NCBI GenBank assembly: GCA_000349905.1
Contig: KB722741.1
Coordinates: 387,953-451,952, forward strand
DNA from: Volvariella volvacea V23
Lineage: Eukaryota > Basidiomycota > Agaricomycetes > Agaricales > Pluteaceae
Length of the DNA: 64,000 bases
Reading direction: 5' to 3'
A program made the position numbers and the translations under genes. This document shows positions 9,702 to 21,771 of this stretch, in pieces (position 1 is the first letter of the stretch; each line of letters begins with the position of its first letter). A model generated the notes under the pieces. It did no database searches. It saw only the letters and a program-made list of their open reading frames with translations, and was not told the origin of the DNA.

Positions 9702-12700
9702 TCAGCGGGAGCTTTCAATAGTGGCCATAGCATCCGCAACGGTGTGACGGAACGCCCCAAGGCCCAATAAATCGGTGATTCCTGCCTTGTCAAACATCTG
9801 TCGTGGGCCGTTTCTTAAGTGGGTGATGTACAGCCCAACACCACGATTCTAGGTGATTGTAGCGTCAATGACTGAACAAATGAAATTTGGTCGTATTACT
9901 TACTCTATACTCTTCTAGAAGTTCTAGGAAAATCTGCACAGCACTGGGCGGATAATTGTTAAAGAGCTGAGGGACAATACACGTATTAATGGACTTACGA
10001 CGCATCACAGTCATCCACATCGGCCATATGGAATACCAAAACAGAAGCTTGCTGGCGTCTTGGCTCCTCTGAAGGATGAGTCCTCTCGACGCCATAAAGC
10101 TCAAGTCTCCTCAAACGTTCTATGATGCCGTTAGCAATGTGATATACAGTCAGCGATGTTCAAGTCACTCACCCTTCAACTGTGCAGTATTGGCTGAGCG
10201 CATCGAAAACGACTAAGTATATGCGCCAAATCGGGTTGAATCGTGTACATACCGAAGTCAAGGTTCTCCCGAATACGAACTACGAGTACACCAGAAACCT
10301 CTTCTTCGGCTTCTGGATCCTCGTTGATTGACTTCCACTGGTCTGTTCCCGGAATGCGACCCTAGAGATGACACGTAAATCTAAGCACCAAGGGTCTAGA
10401 CTATGGCGTGACACGCACGAGGATGGTCATACGAGGCTTGGATGAACGGTGAACGACCATGAGGAGGGAAATGACGAGAGGAATGACAACTCCAACTTCA
10501 AGGTTCCATACGATGGAGAAGAAGAATGTAAGGAACATGAGAGCTAGATCAACCCAANNNNNNNNNNNNNNNNNNNNNNNNNNNNNNNNNNNNNNNNNNN
10601 NNNNNNNNNNNNNNNNNNNNNNNNNNNNNNNNNNNNNNNNNNNNNNNNNNNNNNNNNGCGCCCATCCTAGGAAACGCAATTCAGCATGGTCGGTCATGGA
10701 CTATATGCACATAATGCTCACTTCAAATAGTACAAAACCCCGTGTGGAGCCTCAGCTAACAGGGAAAAAACGACCAAGCAAATGCTAGATATCATTGAGT
10801 CCAATGAAAACCATCGTATATACCGAAAAATGACTTACATTGCTGCCAAAACGCATTTCGGCAAGTAGTACAACCATGGGAGGAGGAAGAATGTGGCAAG
10901 TAATATGACGGATGAACAAATGAATGAGGCCATTTGAGACCTCCCACCGACATCACCATTGATTCGAGACCTTGAAAATGACTGCCTGAGTTGGGGCGAA
11001 AACATAAAGGGGAGAAGCACGTAGACTAACCTCGTGATGGAGCCGTACGCTGGTAAGGTACCCGGTACGAAAGAACCAACGAGATTACCGGCGCCCAAGG
11101 CTACTAGTTCGCGATTTGGGCTAATGGAATAGCCAAAGCGTGCACTGTTTTGCTTTGCTGCCACAATGCTATCCAAGAAGCCAACAACCGAAATCAGGCT
11201 GTTATGGGGGTAATGAATACCAGCACCGAGATGGAGGTAGGCACAACTTACACCGCAGTTGACGTGGTTCTATGCAAATACTTGACGTTTGAATGATTAA
11301 GGGGGAATTGTATGAAGGAGGTTCCGGTATTGATAGGAACTGATCCCAGAATACTGACACCGTCTTCATCCCACCTGTAATGTGCAGATAGCACTGAGGG
11401 AGAGCTTAGTGCAACTGCTGTACTGAACATGAAAAAACTTACTTGTGGAGACAACCACGACAATTAGTACTTCTGGCATACGATAAATGAACCAGTATTT
11501 CTTGAATCGATTCTTGAATGATCGCAGGGAGATTAGGATGAAGAGAGCAGAGAAACTGATTATGAATGTAGGCATGTGCATATGTGTAAGGGCATTCTCA
11601 ATCAGGAAGAAAGTCTTCGCCAGTGTTGTTTCTGGATCCACTACGCGTTGGAGAGCTGTGAGTCCGAACATAGGTATCAATTGCTCGCTGAAGCATGGTC
11701 GTCAGGCTGCGTTCCGTGAATACCGAATATGTACTGATGAAACACATACATCATGATGACGAACGCCACTGCGGTGACGAAGCCATGAAGAAGTGCACGG
11801 CTGAGGACGACATCGATAAACCCAAGGCGGAAGAATCCAAGCAGAAACGATATCAGGCCAACCTAAGAAAAGGGTTTAGACAGTTCTGAGCTATAGTGTG
11901 TTGACTCTGACTACACACCTGCAGGGTGATCACCGTTGAAACGCCGAGGCCAATAGCTTCTCCATTTCCGCCGTCCTCATAATCATGGCGAACGTCAGCT
12001 ACTGCCTGACCAAGCAGCAGACTGAGTGCGGCTTCTGGTGCGACGTTCAGTTGTCTCGATGTACCAAGGAATGCATATACTATTGCAGGGATTGAGGCCG
12101 AAAACTGGAAGGTGATAGCCTAATTAGTGATGGTCCGACTGTTTAACCGCGGCACGTACCAGGCCTGTGACAGGACTAAGTTTGGCCAAAGAAGTGGCAT
12201 AACTGACGGATTGTGGGATGAGCATCGAGGCCACAGTGATGCCTGCCAGGAAGTCTCCCCCAAGCCTGCAGGGAGAGTTGTAACCTCAAAACTAAGCATT
12301 TAGTGGATAAAGTGCACTCACAAAGACCACGAATAGTTTGGTATCCATGAAGTCGATGGGATATAGTAGCGCACTCTTTTGGAAAGAACAGAACGATCCT
12401 TGGTTGAAGTACCTGGGTTCTCACTGTCAACACTGGGTGCGGCGAGGTGAAAGAAGGTAGGAATAGTAGGCCGATGGCTGCATTTCGAGTGAAAGGTCCA
12501 GAGCGAACAAAAGACCTACCACGGTCGACACTGATAGAGCTGGTTGACCCGTATCTGTCCACGCCTGCCTCCACGTCCAGAAGCGCTGTATTCTCTTGAG
12601 AATCGCGATTCGGCTCTGCGTCCACGCCCATAAGAGAAGAGGTCGAAGGCGTTGCGGAGGGATTGCTAAGGAGCTTCGAATTCCGCTCGACCTCGTGGTT

Positions 12701-12724
12701 GAGGTAAGAGGTTGAGGCGCTCAT
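9702..12724 (-). CDS. SulP/SLC26-family anion transporter with STAS domain (gap inside)
   Basis: Plasma-membrane or organellar anion (probably sulfate) transporter. Many exons are readable on the minus strand. An N-terminal Ser-rich cytoplasmic segment is followed by YYIPSTSWIPNYSWSL, then the SulP signature GDFLAGITVASMLIPQSVSYATSLAKLSPVTGL and FSASIPAIVYAFLGTSRQ. Further membrane segments come next, including LVALGAGNLVGSFVPGTLPAYGSITR. The C-terminal STAS domain contains HMADVDDCDAS and ends ADAMATIESSR. The start at 12724 (MSASTS) is preferred; an in-frame ATG exists upstream at 12865. The first intron is probably from about 12521 to 12413. A run of 100 N at 10558-10657 falls between the membrane part and the STAS domain, so some residues are unknown. 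The remaining reading frame is not visibly broken. Confidence 0.88.
10558..10657. other. Assembly gap (100 N)
   Basis: Exactly 100 N, the conventional placeholder for a gap of unknown size. It lies in coding sequence of the SulP transporter. Confidence 0.99.
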
Positions 12725-14543
12725 TTGAATCGACTGGAGCTGCTTTGTGCGATCCCAGCAATCGACCTTGATCCCGAAGCAAGGTGGCCTCTCAAATTTC
12801 TGGGAGCCACTGTTAATAAATAAAGCTTTGCCGCTTTTGGCCGCTCCCGCTCGATCACGTGGCATCCCGGATCTCAAATCTCGGTAAACGCGCTCTTACT
12901 CGCGATTTCTACTTTCTGACCTGTCTCATACATGAACACTCAAGTCGTAACGAAGTTGAGTGTTTATTTTGCTGGTGCTTCAAACGACGACGTTCAACAT
13001 GGCTAGCCATCTCCAGAGAATGCTCCCTCCGTCCAATCTCACGGACGGAGCCGGAGCTTGGAATGACGGCAAGACTGACATCTCATGATTCCCACCCATT
13101 CACTTTGAGGCAGCACAGGAGTCCCAGAAGCCTTCCTTCGGACCCTGTACTTTCACACTTATCGCGCGAGGTTTATTTCAATGGACTCTAGAGCACCATC
13201 GTAGTTGCCTCTGCGTCCCGGCGGGTAATGACAGTATACACCCCAACACAAGTGCTGCTTCTCCAGAGATTGTGACAGAGATTGTGAATTTGATCAAGTC
13301 TGTGGTTTTTGACACTTCCTAATCTGTTTCTTTGGTGCAGTCCATTGCGCAGCAGTAGTTACCTGAGTCCCAACAATCTTGTGGATGTCACTTATTCATG
13401 AGATCTCCTACTTGGCATAATGTTATTGGTAACTGGCTAGCTAGATGCACATGGCACTGACTCTCGTATCTATGAGCTATTCTGGGCAACTAGAATAAGC
13501 TGGAACCGTAGCGGCTCAACTCCACGAAAGGCCGTGGCGTTTCCCTGTATAGATGTACCAGAAATGAAAGCCCAAAACATTTGTTGAACGTGCTCATGGT
13601 GTGGCATAGAATTTGAAAGAGCCAGTTGCCGACGTTCACGATGATCGACAAGCCAAGTCGCCTATCAATTACCCCGCCGCTAAACCCACACCCCGGCATT
13701 CATACAAAACCTGCTCATGTAGGGTATGTATCCCGGCACCACCGCTCGCCAACACCTTGCTTGAAAGTGGAACGCTGAGATCCTTCCACACCACTGGCAT
13801 GAGTATATTAAGTACAGTACCTAGAGATATTAATAGCAGGGTCAAACTAAGCAAGGGTTGATGGAAAGGTAATTGCGGAATTAGACGACCACAAAGTTGC
13901 GTCAATTTTGCTTCCACGAACGATGGTTCTCAAGATGCGCTCGCATCCAGAGGCTCTCGCCTTGTGACCATGTCTAGGATCGCGACCCATTTGTGTACAC
14001 TCTCGCCATGAAGGCTTTCTAGCGTTGTGCATGTGGCACTTAGCATGGGTCCTGCGTCAATTTGACAAGAATAGATGCTAAGTGGCGAGGAAATTCTTAG
14101 CACGATAGTGATGTCAACGTGCGTATCAATCATTGCGCACCAATGAGACAAGATGAGCAAAAAGCGGCGAAGGTAATTTTCTCCTCCAACCCGACCCGAA
14201 CTCAGAAAAGAACGGAGGCTGATGCAATCCCGCTTTGGTCATACGACTTTTCCAACCCTGCAGTAAAACGAACATTCTCTACTTCCTTCGTTTGGACGCG
14301 ATTGGGCCAGTGGCACTGTGCTAGTGCAATACTGATGTAGACCTGGCCGTGCACTTCCTAATAAACCAATGCGCCTATTAAAAGCATCACTATGACGAGA
14401 CAGCATGAAGAATGCTCCAATTGAGTCTCCAAAGCTGTCGTGGCGGCACCTGAGGAAAGCAAGCGCACAGCCGCACAAATAACCGTAAATATGGGGCTGC
14501 GTTATCAACCGTAAAGCCGCTGTTGTTGACTCAACCTCCCACC
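12725..14543. other. Divergent intergenic region, no gene seen
   Basis: About 1.8 kb separates the SulP gene (minus) from the first subtilase (plus). Several short frames exist on both strands, the longest about 110 codons, without recognisable motifs. It probably holds both promoters. Confidence 0.45.
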
Positions 14544-16167
14544 ATGTCCACCTTCCTCCGCTTGTCTGTCTTCGTTGCCGTCGTATCATCAGTATGCGCC
14601 TCACCTTTGTCCACGAGTCATGACACCCCCGTCTCGCGTCCTTCATTGGCACTGGCCCCTCTCATGGTCTCGGAGCATCCCCATGGCACCATCAACAATT
14701 CATACATTGTTGTGATGAAGGACGACGCAGAACACCTTTTGGACAACCACTTGTCATTCCTGGAGGTTGCCAACCTGCAAAGTCCCGCTCGGGGTTTCCT
14801 GTCGGGCATTAAGCACGTCTACCGTGGCCCTACAACTGGCTATGCTGGTTACTTCACTGAGGAGGTTGTCGATGCGATTCGTCAGCGACCCGAGGTTGCT
14901 TATGTGGAGAAGGACCAAATGGTGAAGACCATGGACATCCAGAAGAGCGCCCCCTGGGTGAGTTTTAATCCACGCGTTACGCCGTTCGAAGAGAGCCTGA
15001 TGCAGCTGTAATAGGGACTCGCCCGAATCAGTCACCGCCCCCGGTTGACGTTCAGCACCTTCACCAAGTATGTCTACGATGGTGAAGGCGGCGAAGGCGT
15101 TGACGCTTATGTCATCGACACTGGTATCAACGTCGACCATGTCGAGTTCGAAGGACGCGCATCTTGGGGAAAGACTGTCCCTCAAGACGATGTCGATGAG
15201 GATGGCAACGGCCATGGTTCACATTGCGCTGGCACCATTGCTTCTCGCAAGTACGGTGTTGCCAAGAAGGCTCACGTTATTGCTGTCAAAGTCCTTGGGT
15301 CCAACGGAAGTGGTTCCATGTCTGACGTCGTTGGTGGCGTTGTCTGGACTGCCAACGCGGCCAAGGTCAAGGCTGAGGCTGCTAAGAAAGAGCTCGCTGC
15401 TACTGGCAAGACCACTCACAAGGGTTCCGTTGCCAACATGAGCTTAGGCGGTGGCAAGTCTCGCGCTCTTGACGATGCTGTCAACAGAGCTGTTGATTCC
15501 GGCCTTCATTTCGCCGTTGCTGCTGGTGCGTACATTTCTCCATTTGAGTAGAGATGTTCTCACATTGTCTTAGGAAATGACAATCGCGATGCTTGTAATT
15601 ACTCCCCCGCTGCTGCTGAGAAGGCCATCACTGTTGGTGCTTCCACCCTTGGTGATGAGCGTGCTTACTTCTCCAACCACGGTTCTTGCGTTGATGTATT
15701 CGCTCCTGGTAAGGAAATCACATGCTTCCACTCTTCATTTGCTAATCTCCGTTGTCACAGGCTTGAACATTCTTTCAACATACAAGGGTAGCCCACACTC
15801 GCAGGCCACACTCTCTGGTACCTCGATGGCATCTCCTCATGTTGCCGGCCTCCTTGCCTACTTGCTCTCCCTCTACCCATCCGACACATTCAACCCCGTT
15901 ATCAAGTCTGAGGATATTCCTTCCCTACTCAGCCAACGCCCCTTCACCTACTCCCTCGCCGCCGTTGCACAAGCTCTTCTACCTGATTGGGCTGCTTCTT
16001 GGCTCCCGCGCTTGTCCGACGCCGTTGCACCTGTTCCTCAACCCAAGGTCATCACCCCACCCCAACTCAAGCAGGCCATTCTTGACCTAGCTACACCGAA
16101 TCTGTTGTCTCAACTCCCTGATAACACCATCAACCTGTTGATTTTCAACAACGCCACTCACTCATAA
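14544..16167 (+). CDS. Secreted subtilisin-like serine protease (S8A, proteinase K type), copy 1
   Basis: Extracellular endopeptidase made as a prepro-enzyme. Four exons (14544-14957, 15015-15525, 15574-15708, 15761-16167) give 488 aa. ATG 14544 gives a clean signal peptide ([13 protein letters not shown]); an in-frame ATG-less extension upstream is not needed. The I9 propeptide is visible as SYIVVMKDD...AYVEKDQ, and the mature domain follows the [12 protein letters not shown] junction at exon 1-2. The catalytic triad is complete: Asp in YVIDTGIN, His in [10 protein letters not shown], Ser in SGTSMASPH, with the oxyanion Asn in AAGNDN. After the catalytic domain there is a C-terminal extension of about 100 residues, unusual for minimal proteinase K. 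A paralogue follows 215 bases downstream. Confidence 0.95.
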
Positions 16168-16336
16168 GGCGGTTTTCTTGAGGGATGCTTTGCTTATTGC
16201 TTATTGCTTTAATCTTCGCTATTGTTGAGGGCTGCTCAATCTCTCATGTCTGTACCATAATTGATCAATACACGATCCTTTTGCACATAAACTCCACTGC
16301 TCTGTCGATGGTCTAGATATGAACCCCTATTGTAAT

Positions 16337-16344
16337 TATAAAAG
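16337..16344 (+). promoter_or_regulatory. TATA box of subtilase copy 2
   Basis: TATAAAAG lies about 40-46 bases upstream of the ATG at 16383, in the 215-base spacer between the two protease genes. Spacing is short but compatible with a core promoter. Confidence 0.5.
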
Positions 16345-16382
16345 AACCGGAAGCAAGCTCTCCGGCTCTACCCCGAATTGCA

Positions 16383-18589
16383 ATGACCCTTGCGCACGTG
16401 TGGCTGACGATACTTCTCAGGTTTATTTGCGTGTTATCATCGCCTACATTCGACAATCCCAACCCCCGCGTCTATGCACCCCTAGCCTCCAATGCTAACC
16501 CTCAGGACACAATCAACGGGTCTTACATTGTGGTTCTCAAGGATCATGCCGTCCCCCTTCTTTCCAACCACTTGAAATTTGTTGAGCGCATTCACGCTCC
16601 CCAAATCGAATCGCAAGGTTATGGAATTAAGCAAGTCTACGATGGATTTGGGTACTCTGGTCGTTTCACCTCAGAGACCCTTGGTCAAATCCGTCAGCAA
16701 CCGGAAGTGGAGTTTATCGAAGCAGACCAACTCGTTCGTATATTCGATCTGAAAGTTCAAGAGAATGCCCCATGGGTGAGTGCATTGATAGCTTCTGATA
16801 TCTCCTTCTCTTTGGCTTTGGGTGTCATGTCATTTCCTAGCCTTGCTCTTGGATGGAACATGCGAATCAGATATGATATTTTTTCCCTTTGCACGTTCAC
16901 ATTCTTTTGTGTTGCGCATAGATGCAGCTAGCTTACTTGTCCTGGGACCTGTGCACGTTGAGGGGCTGACCGACCTGTGTCAGTCAATTTTCGTTGGCAT
17001 CTCCCGGGTCTCGTTCCGTAATTCTTTGATCTATGGGCGCTTGCGTCGTCTTTAGGCGCCCGCAAATGGTCAAATGACACAATCGCCTTGCATGCAGCTT
17101 GTCCCTTGCGTTACTGTTGATTTCGTCCTCTTTGTTCCCAAATTAGTCTTGTCTTGCGTTCGGTCGCTCACCGAGCGTTTTAGAACCTAGCCCGGATTAG
17201 CCACAGGAAAACTTCAAGAAAGCAGGGCGGGGCAGGTGTTGATCTTGCCCAGGATCCTGGCGCCAACGGTGAATATCTCGGTGGTACTCGGTCAAAAGCG
17301 AATTCAAGGAACTATCAATACGATGGTGTCGCAGGGAGTGGGATCACCGTCTATGTTGTTGACACCGGTGTCAACGTTCACCACCAGGAGTTTGAGGGAA
17401 GGGCTGAGCATGGGACGACTATTCCTTCTGGGGAGAACGATGAAGATATGAATGGACACGGGACTCATTGTGCCGGTGTAGTTGCAGGTCGAACGTACGG
17501 GGTTGCCAAGAAGGCAAAAATTAAGGCTGTTAAAGTGCTAGATGCGGATGGAGGAGGTAGTCTTTCGGACGTAATAGCAGGGATTGATTGGGTCAAGAAG
17601 GACTATACGTCAAGATTGCGAAACAATTCCACCGGCAACAATGATATACCAGCCGTAGCGAGTCTTAGTCTTGGGGGAGGGAAATCTAGGGCACTAGATG
17701 GTGCTGTCAACAAGGCTGTTGATGCTGGGATTGTATTCGTCGTTGCAGCGGGTATGTCTTTTGTGCTTGAGACTTCATCTCGGGACTGTGCTGACGGGGT
17801 TTGTTATCTACATTCCTGTCACTGGCATGTGCCCACCAAATGGGGTGTAGGTAACGATTCTGAAGATGCTTGTGGTTCTTCTCCTGCCGCTGCTGAAAAG
17901 GCTATTACGGTTGCTGCTTCCACGGAAGAAGATGAACAAGCGTATTTCTCCAATTACGGCCCATGTGTGGACATCTTTGCTCCTGGTGTGTACTCTTGTC
18001 CTTTCACGGTTCACAGCCCCACGGGCGTTTCGTGAACTGCGGAGACTGCCAATGCACGCATACAGCTAACATATCTCCTTTCCGGAGCTCAGGCGTCGAC
18101 ATTTTGTCCAGTTTTGCGGGCCGCAATGATGCAACCGCTACACTCAGCGGTACATCTATGGCAACGCCTCATGTAGCCGGCCTCGCTGCCTACTTCATTT
18201 CTCTCTTGTCCTCCGAATACAGCAACGGCAATGCCTCCCACTCTACAGCAACATCTTCCCCATCGGGCGCACCTTTGAACCAGACAGACCTTTGGGGACA
18301 AAATGCGTACCAATCCTTCAATAGCACCCGCTCGCATACTCTCATGTTTACCGGACAAGGGAAGGCGGCGACACGGGACCGGTTCTGGGCACACAAGCGC
18401 ATATTGGGCGTGTTGGAGCCGCACAAGTCAGGCGATGCGACACAGCCCGGTGAACAAAACCCAAAGACGCCTCGTATAGCACCTGCAGAGATCAAGTCGC
18501 ATATACTGACATTGGCGAATCAAAACGAACTTAGTGGCGTGTCATCGGACACACCTAATGCGCTCGCCTACAATAATGCTACGAGTTGA
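16383..18589 (+). CDS. Secreted subtilisin-like serine protease (S8A, proteinase K type), copy 2
   Basis: Tandem paralogue of copy 1. Exons 16383-16775, 17184-17751, 17851-17985 and 18093-18589 give 530 aa; exon 3 has the same 135 nt and phase as in copy 1. The signal peptide lies near residues 1-19 and the propeptide is SYIVVLKDH...EFIEADQ. The mature region opens WNLARISHR, then has an insertion of about 25 residues compared with copy 1. The triad is intact: YVVDTGVN, NGHGTHCAG and SGTSMATPH, with AAGNDS for the oxyanion. The C-terminal extension of about 140 residues is Ser/Thr/Asn rich with several N-glycosylation sequons. Intron 1 is 408 nt, against 57 nt in copy 1, suggesting an insertion. 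It is probably secreted, like copy 1. Confidence 0.93.
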
Positions 18590-19884
18590 GGGCTCTAGTT
18601 CGACGTCAGCAGTCTTCGCTTATTGTTTGCTTCGGTGCTCCGTCGTGTTTTGGGTGTATAGGTTGCGTCATTACAATGTTCCTTGTTACAACTATCACAG
18701 GATACCATTTTCAGTTCAGGGTTTATGACTCAGGACGAGTATACGATGAGATCACATTCGCGGCTCCACACAGGTTGAATGATTAGCGGCATATTTACGA
18801 CTGGAATTCCGTCCTAAAACACACGCCTCCAGAGCACCGTCATGAATAGCGATGAACACGAGGCCATGAAGCCTTGCGTCATAAATCGGTTGAAGCGATA
18901 TGAATGTGATGCCATGAGCGCCTCATGGCCCTTCGCCTAGATTCTTGAGGACATCTCCAGATTGCATTGCTCCTTAATTACTTCTTTACAATACAGTTTT
19001 ATATCAATCTTTTGCCTTGATTTTATATTGACCAATCGTCGAAAATTTTTTGACGGCGCTCGTTGGTGCTCATACGAGACGCCCATTTGCCACAGGAACG
19101 AATCCTACACTGCATTTGACCTGAAGAACCCGGATTTAGTGTGACAGACGCGGCCAACCCAAAGGTAACTGGGATTGAAGTTAGATGAGATGAGGATTCG
19201 AATCCGGTACCGAGATAACCAAAAAGGCTGACTTCCATGTCCTCTGCACGCACTAACATTCTAAGTTTCGGTGGCGTTAGCCAATAAGAGTGAGCTCGAA
19301 CAGGGCAGTCCCAGAACAATTGTTACGCGAGAACCTAAGTTTTCGAGCCTTGCTGCTACCAAGTGAATGAAGGTTCCTCAGCAGGCGTGGGAACACGAGA
19401 ATAGGGTTTTCTAACATGATAGTTCTTTTTCATTACCATCCTTATCCTTATCCATATACTCATACATCACTGCAATACACCGTCCAAGCACTCTTCGCCC
19501 GAAGTAGTAAGTTGTGGCCCCATGCAACCAATGGCGATCGAGATCTTTCAAGCTCAGAGATCCAGGCATGCCTACAAGGTCACTATCCCAACTTCGCCTC
19601 AGGCCCCGGTCAACTAATTGCATTTGCTCTTTCCCCTTGGTCTAATAACAGATTAACCTATGTCCCATAGTCTGTCCCCTGTGCTCAGCTCCGGACTCCG
19701 TGTGACGGCAGCGCCAAGCTGTTTTGAGTGCTGTTTTCGTCAACTATTCACCTACGCATTTCCGATTCACGACAAAATATGCTAGGACAGCCTTTGGTGC
19801 ATTTAAAAAGAGCAATTTGCTCTCGTCCAGAGCCCATCCCCCAACACATTCAAGCAACCCAAACATTCCAAACACGCAGAACAA
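18590..19884. other. Intergenic stretch, no gene seen
   Basis: About 1.3 kb before the acetyltransferase gene. A TATA-like catttaaaaag occurs near 19799-19809, about 75-85 bases before its ATG. Short frames on both strands are not convincing. A palindromic ggattcgaatcc near 19195 resembles a tRNA B box but has no tRNA around it. Confidence 0.45.
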
Positions 19885-20983
19885 ATGACAACTAGCTGCA
19901 GACGAATTCTACTGGGCGAGGTTACTGACGACCTCTACCTTCACATCGCTTCTTACGGGCAGAAGGCGAATGTTATCGCCCCCCAAATCATTAAAGCCCG
20001 CTCGCAACCGCCAAACCCAGAAGAATTTCTACTCGTATGGCAAGATGGGAAGAGGGAATTCATCCTCGCGGTTACAAAAAATACCTTGGGACCCTATCCG
20101 ATTTTCATCATAACCAACCGTCCCAACGACGCACTGACAGACAGTACCCTTTCTCAGCCGCTCGGGGACCTGGCAGATATGCTACAGCAGTCCGTCGAGG
20201 TCACACGAGTGTATTCTGTCTTCGGTCAGAAGCCTCTTACCATCGCATTCTGCAACGCATGGAAAAGGCTCACGGGCATCTCGACGTGCGAGAACCCTTA
20301 CTACGACGCCAAGCTTTCGTATTGTAGTACCCTCCGACAGTCCCAAATCTCCATAAATCCAGCAGGAGCAGATTTCCAGATGAGGCTGGCTACGACGAAC
20401 GACTTGCAAGGCGTAGCAGAACTATGTTATGCATTTGCCTCGGATTCGGTGGGCATTGATATTTTCTGGGGATACGACTGGATACTAATTCAAGTAATTC
20501 TGATTAGGAGCCCTTCACGTTAACCCGGGAGCGTGCTCTCCAAGAGGCCACGTACTTAATCAACAACAATATTGTTTGGGTCTTGATAGCGAGACAGTCC
20601 GCAAATGCTCAACCAATGGTTGCCTCTATTGTGGCAACCACCCGTAACACCCCCAATGTTGCCACCATCACGAAGGTTATGACTGGTGAAAATTGGCGGG
20701 GCCGCAAATATGCAGAGCACCTGGTGCGATTTGTTACAAGCGAGTGAGTACATTGTTAGTGACGAGTATGGAACAATGGATACTGACGGGTTTCATTAGG
20801 CTTCTCACTGGGGGTCATAGCTGTGTGGCCCTTTACGTTGCCAATGATAATCGAGCAGCTATCAAGGTCTACGACCGTGTAGGGTTTGTTGGTTTGAACG
20901 GAGATTCTGCCAAGTATCAGGATGTCGATGACTGGGTTGAATATGGCTTTGATCGCAAGAAAGTTACGCTAGGGCATTGGTAA
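19885..20983 (+). CDS. GNAT-family N-acetyltransferase domain protein
   Basis: Acetyl-CoA-dependent acyltransferase fold; substrate unknown. Three exons (19885-20448, 20508-20743, 20800-20983) join in frame to 327 aa. The N-terminal half (about 160 residues) is the variable part seen in fungal two-part GNAT proteins. The C-terminal half holds the acetyl-CoA binding region: ITKVMTGENWRGRKYAEHLV, where RGRKYA stands at the R/QxxGxG/A site, and VALYVANDNRAAIKVYDRVGF as the final strand-helix pair. The middle glycine of the canonical RGxGxG loop is not conserved (RGRKYA), so activity is likely but not certain. No signal peptide or membrane segment is seen; probably cytosolic. Confidence 0.85.
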
Positions 20984-21301
20984 TCTGAATGATTCTCGGG
21001 TCCTCGTTCATCGTTGGCGGTTTCAACTTTCTAATGTATATACTCTTCGAGTACTATTGCTACACACAGAGTCATTTGCTTAATCCTTACTGTATACAAG
21101 TAGTTTTCCGTATTTGAGTCGATGATTACATGGACATATATTTTGTGCAGCTTCTTAGGCTTGAAAGTTCTTTGATCCCGCTTCGGGGTGCAGCCTGAGT
21201 AGGAAAGCATGAAACCTCAGTGTGAAGTATGTGGGTCCGATTATATAAGCAACACACCTCAAGTCCACCCTCCACCGTCACAAATCCGTCGGAACTGCGC
21301 T
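20984..21301. other. Intergenic stretch, no gene seen
   Basis: About 320 bases lie between the acetyltransferase stop and the ATG of the small COX14-like gene. The in-frame upstream ATG at 21209 would add a 31-residue extension ahead of the membrane segment, which I consider less likely. Confidence 0.45.
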
Positions 21302-21771
21302 ATGTTGCCAGTGCTGGATATACTTCATCGTGGTGTTGTATACTCTTGTGTAGCTCTATCTGCTTTCGGTCTCTACATGGGGTATTCTGCACACCAGCAC
21401 ACCATGGAACGGGGCAAAGGTAAGGCTGCCTAGTGGCTACCATTTCACTACTACCACTGATGAGTTTCCCTTTACAGAGGTGACTGCATCTTATCTGTAA
21501 CACATTGACGCGTGGTACTGATGAGATTGAACGCATTCTAGTGGCTGGAAAGGAGAGAGTTGGCCGCGCAAAAAGATAAAGAGGTATGTCAGCGAGTCTT
21601 GTCAATGTCACCACTTGGTTTCTAAAGCCCCTTGTGGCTGTCTCTCCCTACCCCCGAAACACCATTTTGGATGCGTATTCTTGTTACCGCCGTCCTTGAA
21701 AATTTCAGGAAGAGCTTAGAGAAGTCGCTCGGGCTGAAGCCGCACAGGCTGCCCTTGCTTCGAGACGATGA
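21302..21771 (+). CDS. COX14: Small single-pass membrane protein, COX14-like, with a 2-nt microexon
   Basis: Probable mitochondrial inner-membrane assembly factor for cytochrome c oxidase. The model has exons 21302-21419, 21478-21479 (two bases, AG), 21542-21583 and 21709-21771, giving 74 aa. Features match the small COX14-type proteins: a short N terminus with DILHRG, one membrane segment (VVYSCVALSAFGLYMGY), then a charged helical tail WLERRELAAQKDKE and EELREVARAEAAQAAL. Without the microexon the second half falls out of frame by two bases. Both flanking introns are of normal size (58 and 62 nt), with GT...AG ends and a CTGAT branch-like site in each. The family call rests on size and layout and is moderately sure. 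Confidence 0.65.

Noticed and set aside
12859..13191. 110-codon plus-strand frame upstream of the SulP gene
   Set aside because: No motif and no conserved composition; lies in the promoter region.
19190..19215. Possible tRNA B box (ggattcgaatcc)
   Set aside because: No matching T stem, A box, anticodon arm or acceptor stem could be drawn on either strand.
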